From Akkermansia muciniphila (GTDB lineage Bacteria > Verrucomicrobiota > Verrucomicrobiia > Verrucomicrobiales > Akkermansiaceae): DNA of 64,000 nucleotides. This document shows, in pieces, positions 17,584 through 25,136 of the stretch. Position 1 is the first letter of the stretch. Each line of letters begins with the position of its first letter. Both the position numbers and the translations under genes were made by a program. The notes under the pieces were generated by a model that did no database searches, had not been told where the DNA came from, and saw only the letters and a program-made list of their open reading frames with translations. The DNA lies in assembly GCA_945890645.1 (NCBI GenBank), contig CAMDCV010000010.1, positions 42,750-106,749 on the forward strand, read 5' to 3'.

Positions 17584-19287
17584 ATGCGCTCTCCATTCCT
17601 GTCCATTTGCCTAACAATCGTAGTCAGTAGCGCAGCACACGCGGCGGACGACTGGCAACCGCTCTGGAACGGCCGCGATTTAAGCGACTGGTCCACATGG
17701 TTGCAAAAACCTGAGCCAAGCTCGGAGGTGCCTGGTTTAGCACGCGGGGCCGACGGAAAATACTCGGAGGCAATTGGCGTAAATCGCGACCCGCTCAAAG
17801 TTTTCACAGTGGTGAAAGAGGATGGACAACCCGCTATCTGCATTTCGGGCGAGGTCTTCGGCGAACTACGCTCGCGCTCATCGTTAGAAAATTACCGCCT
17901 GCGCCTGCAGTTCAAATGGGGAAAGGCGAAATGGCCGCCCCGCGACGAAGCGGAGACACCCCGTGATAGCGGACTTCTCTATCACGTCCACGCCGAGCCA
18001 GGGGAGGAAGGTCGCACATGGTCGCGCTCGATCGAACTGCAAATCCAAGAACGCGATTGCGGCGACCTCTATGCGATTGGTTCGGAGATTTCTGTCCGCT
18101 CAACTCGGCGTGCCGGCGATGTCCGTGAGATGTTTGACTATCATCCAAGTGGCGAATTCAGGGTGTTTTCCCAAGTTCCCGGCAAGCAGGGACGCTGCAT
18201 CAAGCAGCCCGACACCGAGAAACCAAACGGCGAATGGAACACGGTCGAACTTGTCTGTTTTGGCGAAGACTGCATCCACATCGTCAACGGCAGTGTGGTG
18301 ATGCGCTTGCGCGAGCCACGGCGGATCGATGGAGCGAAGCCCCTTCCTGTGACTTCTGGTCCCATTATCCTCCAGTCAGAAGGGGCGGAACTTTTTTATC
18401 GGAACATTGAAACCATGCCGATCACTGCCATACCGCCGGAGTTCGCTGAGCCAACTTTCCGCACCGTCGCAGTGGGCGCGACCCCAGAAAGCGTCGTCAA
18501 GGGGTTTGACGGCAAACTCTATGTGACCCTGATGGGAGCCCAAAAGAATAAGGGGGATGGCGACGGTGGAATTGTTAGAATCGATGGTGATACGGTCACA
18601 CCCTTTGTCACAGGTCTCCACGATCCGAAGGGGATTGTGTTTGTTGAGGGGAAACTCATCACCACCGATCACGACACGGTGTGGGCAGTCGATGCCGAGG
18701 GAAACAAAGCCGCTCTCGCAGCGCCGACCGCGTTTCCCAAGCCGCCCGTTTTTCTCAATGATGTCGTCGTCGAGCCTAGCGGCAAGTCTCTCCTCGTGAC
18801 AGACATGGGTGATCTCAAGGCGATGTTCGCTCCTGACGGTTCGTTCTGGCCGCTCGATAGCACCGAGGCGAAGAACCTGCCGCCGCAGGGCCGTCTCTAT
18901 CGGATCACCCTCGATGGAAAAGTTTCCGTTGCGATCGATCATGCGCCGGAATTCCCGAACCCCAACGGCGTCGATGTAATGGGCGATGGCACCATCCTCA
19001 TCGCGGAGTTCTTCCGCGGTACGTTGCTCGAATGGAAATCCGGCAAATGGCGGCAAATCAGCACGGATCACCGCAGCGGTGACGGCATCGTCAACGACGG
19101 CAAGGGCAATCTCTATCTAACGGAAGTTCGCACGGGTCGTGTCTGGCACATCAAGTCCGCCACGGGTGAGAGGAAATTACTTGCGACGCTCCAGTCAGCC
19201 GCCGACCTGATCCTCGATGAGGAGAACCGTCAGTTGATTGTTCCTGATTCCAAAGCCGGTCTTTTGGTCTTCATCCCCTTGCCCTAA
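17584..19287 (+). CDS. Secreted DUF1080 (3-keto-disaccharide hydrolase-like) domain fused to SMP-30/gluconolactonase-type propeller
   Basis: The protein is 567 residues. The signal peptide is 1-20 (ends SSAAHA). The DUF1080 beta-sandwich spans about 21-280 (DWQPLWNGRDLSDWSTW; RLRLQFKWGK; GLLYHVHAEPGE; ILQSEGAELFYRNIE, the usual end of this domain). The rest (~300-567) is an SMP-30-like beta-propeller with VFVEGKLITTDHDTVWAVD, FLNDVVVEPSG, PNGVDVMGDGTILIAE and GDGIVNDGKGNLYLTEV. Such proteins act on sugars in the periplasm or outside the cell. The ATG at 17584 starts the signal peptide. It is followed by a clear terminator. Confidence 0.85.
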   Translation: MRSPFLSICLTIVVSSAAHAADDWQPLWNGRDLSDWSTWLQKPEPSSEVPGLARGADGKYSEAIGVNRDPLKVFTVVKEDGQPAICISGEVFGELRSRSSLENYRLRLQFKWGKAKWPPRDEAETPRDSGLLYHVHAEPGEEGRTWSRSIELQIQERDCGDLYAIGSEISVRSTRRAGDVREMFDYHPSGEFRVFSQVPGKQGRCIKQPDTEKPNGEWNTVELVCFGEDCIHIVNGSVVMRLREPRRIDGAKPLPVTSGPIILQSEGAELFYRNIETMPITAIPPEFAEPTFRTVAVGATPESVVKGFDGKLYVTLMGAQKNKGDGDGGIVRIDGDTVTPFVTGLHDPKGIVFVEGKLITTDHDTVWAVDAEGNKAALAAPTAFPKPPVFLNDVVVEPSGKSLLVTDMGDLKAMFAPDGSFWPLDSTEAKNLPPQGRLYRITLDGKVSVAIDHAPEFPNPNGVDVMGDGTILIAEFFRGTLLEWKSGKWRQISTDHRSGDGIVNDGKGNLYLTEVRTGRVWHIKSATGERKLLATLQSAADLILDEENRQLIVPDSKAGLLVFIPLP

Positions 19288-19298
19288 TAAATACGGAG

Positions 19299-19321
19299 AA
19301 GGGGTTTGCAACCCCTTTTTT
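19299..19321 (+). terminator. Rho-independent terminator after the DUF1080/SMP-30 gene
   Basis: AAGGGGTT and AACCCCTT form a perfect 8-bp stem with a 3-nt loop, running into a tract of six T. It lies 12 bp after the stop codon and so marks the transcript end. Confidence 0.85.
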
Positions 19322-19356
19322 CACAACTCTAGTGCCATTTCCCCTTTAACGGAACT

Positions 19357-20991
19357 TTACTTGGAAGAATGCGGACTGAAGTCCGCGCTCCGTAGGCAGG
19401 ATAACACAAACTCCACAATAGGCGCTGGATCAGTGAGGCTGTGCGGGTGATGTTTGACGCCGGGCTTGCGGATGACGGTGATTTTTCCCCCGAGAGCGAG
19501 GTAGCGTTTTTCCACCACATCGATATTTTCTTCCACGGGCACGACATCATCAGCGGAGCCCACGACTGCCAAGATCGGGATTTCCGCTTTGACCATGGGC
19601 TCTAACACATCGATGGGGTTTTTCTTGTAAGCCAGCGCTTGCTCTTCGGTGAGGCCATAGACTTCCAGCAAACGCTTCCAATCGCCCTTCGATCCTGAAC
19701 CTTTGCCCTTGCCGCCGGGCCAGCTCTTAAAATCGCAGACAGGCGCATCGACATACAGACCCGCCACCTGATCGGGTCGTAGGGCCGCCCAGTTGAAGGC
19801 GAACAAGCCACCACGACTGAAGCCCTCGAGCACGCAGCGTTTCGACAAGCCGAATTCCGCTGTCACTTTCGCGTAGTAGTCATCCATCGCTTTCATCGCA
19901 ATCGGTGCGCCATAAAGGTTTTGCACATTGATGTAGGCGACATGAAATCCTTTTTCTAACAAAGCGATGTCCGCCTGCGGTTCGTGGCCAAAAAATTCTG
20001 TGCGCCAAATCCAGGGGCTGCCCGCCGCGACTTGCTTCGGCTTCACGAGCCAGGCGGCACGGTCGGAAACCGTGAAGTCGATTCGCTCATAACCTTGCCA
20101 TTGAGATACCTTTGAGTCCGTTGCTGCGCGGTATTCTTTTAAGAGGATCGCGGCTTGGGCATTCGCTTGATCGAGCGGCAAACCGGCAGGCACACCGGGG
20201 CGAAGATGTCGCGTATCACTCAGCCACGCGTGCTTTAGCAATGCATTGCGCTTGCTGAGAATCTCCAAGGCATGGCCCGTGGCGAGTTGTGGTTTTCCGG
20301 GCAATTGCCACAGTGTCCATAATTGCCGCACGACGGAGGCCGCAATAAAATCATGGCCTTCCGCATTCGGGTGAATTTTATCACCAGCATAGACGAATGC
20401 CGGGTTCTTCTTTTTCGCATCCGCCACTGCAGCGCGAAGATCAGCGCGGATGTCGATGACTTGCCAATCTTTCTGTTTCACTAACCACGCCGCTTGCGCA
20501 TCGAGCACAGCGTCGTAGCGCTGAGCATCTTGCGAAGGATGATCGCCATCGTGCAGCGGTGCGGAGATCGCGACAAATTTCGCGCCACGTTTTTCCACGG
20601 CGTCTTTGAGACGCTGCATGCCATCCTGAAACGCTTTTTGCCGTGTATCATCGAGCGGCTGATAGATGCCGTCATTCATGCCATAACAGGCCAGCACATG
20701 CGTCGGTTCATAGGCCTCAAGGATGCGCGCCAATCGCTCATGCAAATCGGGGCGGGGAAACTTGCCACCCGCATGGCCATTTTCTGATAGGCCGGATACC
20801 GTTTCACTTGCTAATCCGAAATTCACGATCTCCGCATCGGCAAACGCTGGAGTCGCTCGCAGTGCCGATTCCACCAAGGTCGGCCAACGTCCGCCATACG
20901 TAATGCTGTCCCCCAAAATCGCCACACGAGGCGCGGCTTGCAGCAAGACCTGTGAGAAAACTGTGAGAATCAGAGCGAAGAACGTTTTCAC
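19357..20991 (-). CDS. SGNH/GDSL-type esterase fused to an alpha/beta-hydrolase
   Basis: The 544-residue exported protein has a signal peptide at 1-19. Residues ~20-220 are an SGNH hydrolase: block I AILGDSITYGG with the nucleophile Ser, block II G in NFGLASE, block III CYGMND, and block V DKIHPNAEGHDF with Asp and His. Residues ~290-530 are an alpha/beta-hydrolase: nucleophile elbow GFSRGGLFAF, acid in VVGSADDVVPVEE, and His in KPGVKHHPHSL. The two complete active sites suggest a two-step esterase on a polymer. The final residues are encoded by a palindromic repeat. It precedes a glutaredoxin-like gene on the other side by 7 bp. Confidence 0.85.
   Translation of the reverse strand: MKTFFALILTVFSQVLLQAAPRVAILGDSITYGGRWPTLVESALRATPAFADAEIVNFGLASETVSGLSENGHAGGKFPRPDLHERLARILEAYEPTHVLACYGMNDGIYQPLDDTRQKAFQDGMQRLKDAVEKRGAKFVAISAPLHDGDHPSQDAQRYDAVLDAQAAWLVKQKDWQVIDIRADLRAAVADAKKKNPAFVYAGDKIHPNAEGHDFIAASVVRQLWTLWQLPGKPQLATGHALEILSKRNALLKHAWLSDTRHLRPGVPAGLPLDQANAQAAILLKEYRAATDSKVSQWQGYERIDFTVSDRAAWLVKPKQVAAGSPWIWRTEFFGHEPQADIALLEKGFHVAYINVQNLYGAPIAMKAMDDYYAKVTAEFGLSKRCVLEGFSRGGLFAFNWAALRPDQVAGLYVDAPVCDFKSWPGGKGKGSGSKGDWKRLLEVYGLTEEQALAYKKNPIDVLEPMVKAEIPILAVVGSADDVVPVEENIDVVEKRYLALGGKITVIRKPGVKHHPHSLTDPAPIVEFVLSCLRSADFSPHSSK
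19371..19386. repeat. Palindromic repeat GCGGACT-GA-AGTCCGC inside the 3' end of the hydrolase gene
   Basis: A perfect 7-bp inverted repeat with a 2-nt centre lies within the last codons of the fused hydrolase. Similar GCGGACTTCAGTCCGC-type elements are, to my knowledge, common in PVC genomes, so this may be a mobile palindrome read as coding sequence. Confidence 0.5.
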
Positions 20992-20998
20992 AATACGA

Positions 20999-21244
20999 TT
21001 AGTTGGGTTTTACCTTCTGAAGAAATGGCACCAACTCATCGACCCCGAAATCTGCCAGCACCTTGCCATGCCAGTCGAGCGTCGGCGCTTTGCTTTGTCC
21101 CGAGAGCGCGACCATTTCCGCCATCGCCTCGCGATTGCCGCTGACGACAATGGTTTCGTAATCGATGCGCTGACGGTCGAGATAAGCGATCACTTCATCG
21201 CACCAAGGGCAACCGACTTTGATATAGAGAATGGGTAAGGACAT
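20999..21244 (-). CDS. Glutaredoxin-like protein
   Basis: The 81-residue protein is a single thioredoxin fold. It opens with LPILYIKVGCPWCDEVIAYLDRQRIDYE, where C-P-W-C is the redox centre. The cis-Pro loop is QSKAPTLDWHGKVLADFG, and the C-terminal helix is VDELVPFLQK. Glutaredoxins reduce disulfides or glutathione adducts in the cytosol. The active site is CPWC rather than CPYC, and the residue before the cis-Pro is Ala instead of Val. It lies 7 bp upstream of the fused hydrolase gene on the same strand and may be co-transcribed with it. Confidence 0.82.
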   Translation of the reverse strand: MSLPILYIKVGCPWCDEVIAYLDRQRIDYETIVVSGNREAMAEMVALSGQSKAPTLDWHGKVLADFGVDELVPFLQKVKPN

Positions 21245-21629
21245 ATTTTTTTATTACGAAGCTGTGGACAATACCCCGCCGCATGTGGGGTATCTATCAT
21301 GGAGTAGGAAATTTCTCTCTGATTCCTTGGTGCTTTTAGCGAGGTAATTCAGGAAAAAATTTCGAAAATCTCGTCCTGAAATTCTGGATTGCCGAAGACT
21401 TGAAATGGGGCTTTGTCAATTCATGTGTCTTATTATGAAACAAAATCAAAGACTATGAAACCAGCCAATAGCAAAGCATAAAATTTCGAGAAATGTCACC
21501 CCGTGAGTATTGACCCGAATAAAGAGCGCAATTGGTATGAAAGGGATTGCCAAGTGACTGCAAATGAGCATATTTCGACTCCCGAAATACGGCATACAAA
21601 GATTAAATAAACCGTAATATTAAATAACG
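21245..21629. other. AT-rich intergenic region of 385 bp
   Basis: No gene is seen. It separates divergent genes and should hold both promoters. A 7-bp inverted repeat ATACCCC (21271-21277)/GGGGTAT (21287-21293) lies 27 bp upstream of the glutaredoxin-like start and could be an operator. No confident -35/-10 pair was identified. Confidence 0.5.
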
Positions 21630-23312
21630 ATGCAAGGAATGAGAGGATTTTTAACGATGTTACAGGACAAGATTTCAAAAGTGTATTCCCGTGGCCTGCA
21701 GATCATAATTAGCGGCCGCATTTTCGCGGCGGCGTTATTGGTTTCTCCTGTACTGCTCGAGGCGCAGGAAAGCTTCACCGAAGCTACCGTTCCGGCACCG
21801 TTGCTCCTTCGGCCCGGGCTGACAACTATCACGGGTGGCGTGACGGTAGCAGGCGGTTCGGATGTGTTTTATTTGGCTCCTATGGCGGATGGGACGGTAA
21901 CTTTTCGGCTGCGCTACACCCATCGTTCTGCGAACATTTTTCAGGGCATAACGGAGCACGCGTACCTCGCTGCGAGCGTGACTCGCGGAGATTTTTACCC
22001 ACCTGATACGTTTTTAGCATCTCCGCCCTCCGTTGTACTGGGCACCACTTTCTACCTTGCGAATGGGCAAAATACTCTGACAGCCGCCCCTCTTGCCATA
22101 GATGTTGACCAGGATCAAGCTGTCCGCGTGGTAGTCAGTGCGCCGTCAGGTAAGGTCAATCCAGCTTACACGATCGAAGTCGAGCATCAACCGTCGATTG
22201 ATTCATGGGACTCCAGTGGAGGAAATGATAACGCGGCAACTGCGGTGCGAAGGGATGCCAATCTTCCGGACAGGATTACCGGAACAGTGCACAGCGCGAC
22301 GGATCAGGACTGGTTCCGCTTCGAGGTGCCGGAGGGGCGCACGCTTTTTCTCTACGCTAATCAGTCCAGTCCCGATCTTTTTGGCTATCGCTTGCGCATG
22401 GAGTTGCTTTCAGGCGCTGGCTTCGTTCTCCAGTCCGCACAGGGCCAGACGGGAGCCTTCGCGGAGACAGCAGGACCAGGCGGAAGGACCTATTACATGA
22501 AGATGAGTGCCACGGACGGACGTGCTCTGGAATGGGGTCTTGAATGGCGGATCGAGGATCTATTCGAACCTAATGATACTATCGCTACGGCTCGTAGTTT
22601 GGGCTCGCTGGCGATCAATAGCCGTCTCGAAGCGCGCGGCCTCACCACTGGCATAGCCGGTGTTGATTACTTCAGTTTCGTTACGAATCTTCCGGCGAAT
22701 ACGCGCATCCTCGTCGCCGCGTCAGATGATCCTTTTTTGTATTCCCAATCCAATGTATCGTTATCTGTCACCAACTCTAGTGAAGGCGTGGAAGGCGTGA
22801 ATACACTGGCACAAGGGTATGGCTTTACCGTGATCTCTGCGGCACCAGGCACCACGGTGCTAATTGCTGCTGGTGGAAATGCGACTCGCTACCGCCTGCT
22901 CATCAAGGTGGAATCCGCTTATGATCGCTGGCATCAGACTGCTACACTCTCGGAGGATGGCTTCTTATCTTCCTACATCCCTCCAGATGCTGACATTGAC
23001 GGAGATGGGCTGTCCGCTGCTTTGGAATGGGCTTTCCGGGGCTCGCTCTTCGCCCGCGATGCGTTGCCCGTTTCTGCTCCTAGCTTCGACGGTAGTTCAT
23101 GGCGCGTAACTGTGTCTTTGCCCAGCGGCGGGCTGGCGGCACCCGTGCGCTTGCGCGAATCAACCGACCTCATCTCATGGGCCGACGTTCCGGCATCGCG
23201 GACGAATCTCGGCGGCAGCACCATACAACCGGGTCGTATTGCACCGGCGGTCGTCACTCTGACAAGGCCGGGGCAGCCACGCAACTTCATGCGCTTAGAA
23301 GTCGACGACTAA
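21630..23312 (+). CDS. Secreted protein with pre-peptidase C-terminal (PPC)-type domains
   Basis: The 560-residue exported protein has a hydrophobic signal segment at ~26-45. Two PPC-like beta-sandwich domains are visible at ~190-310 (NAATAVRRDANLPDRITGTVHSATDQDWFRFEVPEG, then GGRTYYMKMSA) and ~315-430 (EPNDTIATARSLGSLAI ... GVDYFSF). The last ~110 residues form the module shared with the autotransporter-repeat protein at 42402: Y-x-x-W, DADIDGDGLSAALEWAFRG, and a beta-rich tail RESTDLISW. No peptidase domain is present. It is probably cell-surface or secreted. Starts at 21639 or 21657 are also possible. Confidence 0.7.
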   Translation: MQGMRGFLTMLQDKISKVYSRGLQIIISGRIFAAALLVSPVLLEAQESFTEATVPAPLLLRPGLTTITGGVTVAGGSDVFYLAPMADGTVTFRLRYTHRSANIFQGITEHAYLAASVTRGDFYPPDTFLASPPSVVLGTTFYLANGQNTLTAAPLAIDVDQDQAVRVVVSAPSGKVNPAYTIEVEHQPSIDSWDSSGGNDNAATAVRRDANLPDRITGTVHSATDQDWFRFEVPEGRTLFLYANQSSPDLFGYRLRMELLSGAGFVLQSAQGQTGAFAETAGPGGRTYYMKMSATDGRALEWGLEWRIEDLFEPNDTIATARSLGSLAINSRLEARGLTTGIAGVDYFSFVTNLPANTRILVAASDDPFLYSQSNVSLSVTNSSEGVEGVNTLAQGYGFTVISAAPGTTVLIAAGGNATRYRLLIKVESAYDRWHQTATLSEDGFLSSYIPPDADIDGDGLSAALEWAFRGSLFARDALPVSAPSFDGSSWRVTVSLPSGGLAAPVRLRESTDLISWADVPASRTNLGGSTIQPGRIAPAVVTLTRPGQPRNFMRLEVDD

Positions 23313-23348
23313 TCGGCACCGTAAATGGTGTCCTTTGAAACGAATATT

Positions 23349-23506
23349 TTACAAATGACGTTTTTCGCGTTTTGCCGCTTCTTCCAACAGTTTTTTTTCT
23401 TTTGATGTGAGGCTATCGATGCCGCGTTCGGCGATTTTTTCCAAGATGCGATCTACTTCTTTGCGTTGCAGAGTGCGTTCGCGGGCGGCATCGTAATCTT
23501 GGAAGC
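23349..23506 (-). pseudogene. Truncated 3' fragment of a DUF6576-like small membrane protein gene
   Basis: This fragment encodes the last ~51 residues (RFQDYDAARERT... to EKRHL then stop) of a paralogue of the intact gene at 24848-25126. The protein identity is about 90 percent by eye, with many silent differences at the DNA level. The part encoding the membrane segment is missing, and an in-frame TGA lies just upstream. It is placed immediately beyond the stop of the fic gene, so fic separates the fragment from the intact copy. The reading frame is intact over the fragment, which suggests that it was functional until truncated. Confidence 0.75.
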
Positions 23507-23531
23507 GACTTAGGTTTCAGGAAGTAGTAGA

Positions 23532-24680
23532 TTATAGGGTGTCGGCGTGAAGGATATCCAGGTAACCGCGGTAGGCATAGAGTTTGCGGTAGTTCTGGCC
23601 GGTGATTTCGTGAATGATACCGCATTTTTCTAGGGTGGCGAGAGCCTTGATGGCGGTGGGGGTGGATACGCTCAGCGCGCGGGCGGCCTGCGCGATGCTG
23701 GTGATGGGGCGGCGCTGGAGGTGTTGATGCAGGCGAATCACCGATGAGGCATAGGGCTGCAGCACCTTGGCATCTTTTTCAAAAAGCTGGAGCAAATCGC
23801 CGGCGGTCTGGGTGGCGGCGCGAGATGTCTCAAGCACGCCTGTAAGGAAAAAAACGAGCCATTGTTCCCAGTCACCGGACATGCGGACTTCCTGCAGTAA
23901 GCGATAGTAGTCGTCGCGGTTTTTTTTCAGGTAGAGCGAGAGATAAAGCATGGGCGAGTGCAGCACACCCTCGGCGCAGAGGATGAAGGTAATGAGCAAT
24001 CGTCCAAGGCGCCCATTTCCGTCGAGAAAGGGGTGAATCGTTTCGAATTGCACATGAGCCAGCGCGGCCTTGAGCAAGGGGCGTGTTTTCACGGGTTGAT
24101 CGTGAAGGAACAATTCCAAAGCTCCCATGCAGTCCATTACGAGTTCCGGTGGTGGCGGCACAAAACGGGCTGTGCCAGGGCGCGATCCGCCGATCCAATT
24201 CTGGCTGGTGCGGAACTCGCCGGGCATTTTTCCGCTGCCCTTGCTGTGGGATAGCAGGATGCCATGGATGCTGCGAATCATTCGCAAGGATAGTGGCTCT
24301 CCTTTGTTTATGAGATCTAGACCATGATGCATGGCATGCACGTAGCAAGAAACCTCGGCAGCATCCTCCTCCAAGCCTGCGGGTGTGTGTTCCAGCTCGT
24401 GACTGAGGAGATCGGAAAGAGAAGACTGCGTACCCTCAATCTGGGAGGAAAGCACCGCTTCTTTCCTGACATAGCTGTATAAAAAAAGCCCCGGATCAGG
24501 CAATAGAAAGCAGACGCCGTCCAGTCGGCCCAAAGCGGTGGATGCAGCGTCCAGCAAGGCTCCCATTTCTCCGTCGATTGCCAACGCTGGCTCGGGAGGC
24601 AACTTGCTGGGAACGTAAGCTTTGGCGGTCTCCCCAGTCGTACTGATGGAAATGTAATGGCCTGTGAGTCCGCGTTGCAT
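23532..24680 (-). CDS. Fic/DOC-family AMP-transferase with C-terminal winged-HTH
   Basis: This 382-residue Fic protein carries the catalytic motif HPFLDGNGRLGRL, whose His attacks and whose D-G-N-G-R binds ATP. A class II-type inhibitory helix is present N-terminally (SSQIEG, matching S/T-x-x-x-E-G). The core is preceded by the Fic_N-type domain and followed by a helical linker and a winged-HTH (SIAQAARALSVSTPTAIKALATLEKCGII). Family members AMPylate protein targets. Those with HTH often regulate their own gene. The ATG at 24680 (MQRGLTG) is preferred; an upstream ATG at 24746 would place the control repeats inside the coding region. Confidence 0.85.
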   Translation of the reverse strand: MQRGLTGHYISISTTGETAKAYVPSKLPPEPALAIDGEMGALLDAASTALGRLDGVCFLLPDPGLFLYSYVRKEAVLSSQIEGTQSSLSDLLSHELEHTPAGLEEDAAEVSCYVHAMHHGLDLINKGEPLSLRMIRSIHGILLSHSKGSGKMPGEFRTSQNWIGGSRPGTARFVPPPPELVMDCMGALELFLHDQPVKTRPLLKAALAHVQFETIHPFLDGNGRLGRLLITFILCAEGVLHSPMLYLSLYLKKNRDDYYRLLQEVRMSGDWEQWLVFFLTGVLETSRAATQTAGDLLQLFEKDAKVLQPYASSVIRLHQHLQRRPITSIAQAARALSVSTPTAIKALATLEKCGIIHEITGQNYRKLYAYRGYLDILHADTL

Positions 24681-24701
24681 TTTAAGAAAAGGGCGATTTA
24701 G

Positions 24702-24798
24702 TTGAATTTCGTGCGACCAATTTAAACAATGGTTGAATTTGGACAAGACAATTTAAACAAAACAGATGATTTATTGAATTTCAGTGCATCAAATTCAA
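24702..24798. promoter_or_regulatory. Repeat-rich control region upstream of fic
   Basis: Two copies of a unit with TTGAATTT, 8 variable bases and CAATTTAAACAA occur in register 31 bp apart (24702-24729 and 24733-24760). A third TTGAATTT at 24774 pairs with AAATTCAA at 24791 as an 8-bp inverted repeat with a 9-bp centre. All lie within 120 bp upstream of the preferred fic start, and 31 bp is about three helical turns. Binding by the HTH of Fic itself is an inference. Confidence 0.55.
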
Positions 24799-24847
24799 GT
24801 TTTGTTTCATTTCGCGTAAGCCGCGAGCATTTTTTTGGAAATGGCTT

Positions 24848-25126
24848 TTATTGATGACGTTTTTCGCGTTTCGCCGCTTCATCTAACAGAGTTTTTTCTT
24901 TTGTGGTGAGGCTATCGATACCGCTTTCAGCGATTTTTTCGAGAATGCGATCGACTTCCTTGCGTTGTAGAGTGCGCTCGCGGGCGGCATCGTAATCTTG
25001 GAAGCGTTCGCTCGGTTGATGCGGTGGATTTCCGAAATCATACTTGGACAAACCGGTGATCCACTTGCGGCGGATGGCCCACCAGATCAGGGCGGCGATC
25101 GCTACAAGTATCAGGATCTCGGTCAT
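24848..25126 (-). CDS. Small membrane protein with DUF6576-like C-terminal motif
   Basis: The 92-residue protein has an N-terminal membrane helix (ILILVAIAALIWWAI), then a basic stretch and a charged region. The C-terminal helix-turn-helix-like motif EVDRILEKIAESGIDSLTTKEKTLLDEAAKR matches the short DUF6576 tail often found at the end of verrucomicrobial rhomboid proteases. Here it is attached to a single helix rather than a rhomboid core. It is 10 bp upstream-adjacent to tyrS on the same strand but downstream of it in transcription order. Its function is unknown. A truncated paralogue lies at 23349. Confidence 0.7.
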   Translation of the reverse strand: MTEILILVAIAALIWWAIRRKWITGLSKYDFGNPPHQPSERFQDYDAARERTLQRKEVDRILEKIAESGIDSLTTKEKTLLDEAAKREKRHQ

Positions 25127-25136
25127 AGGAAATGAA

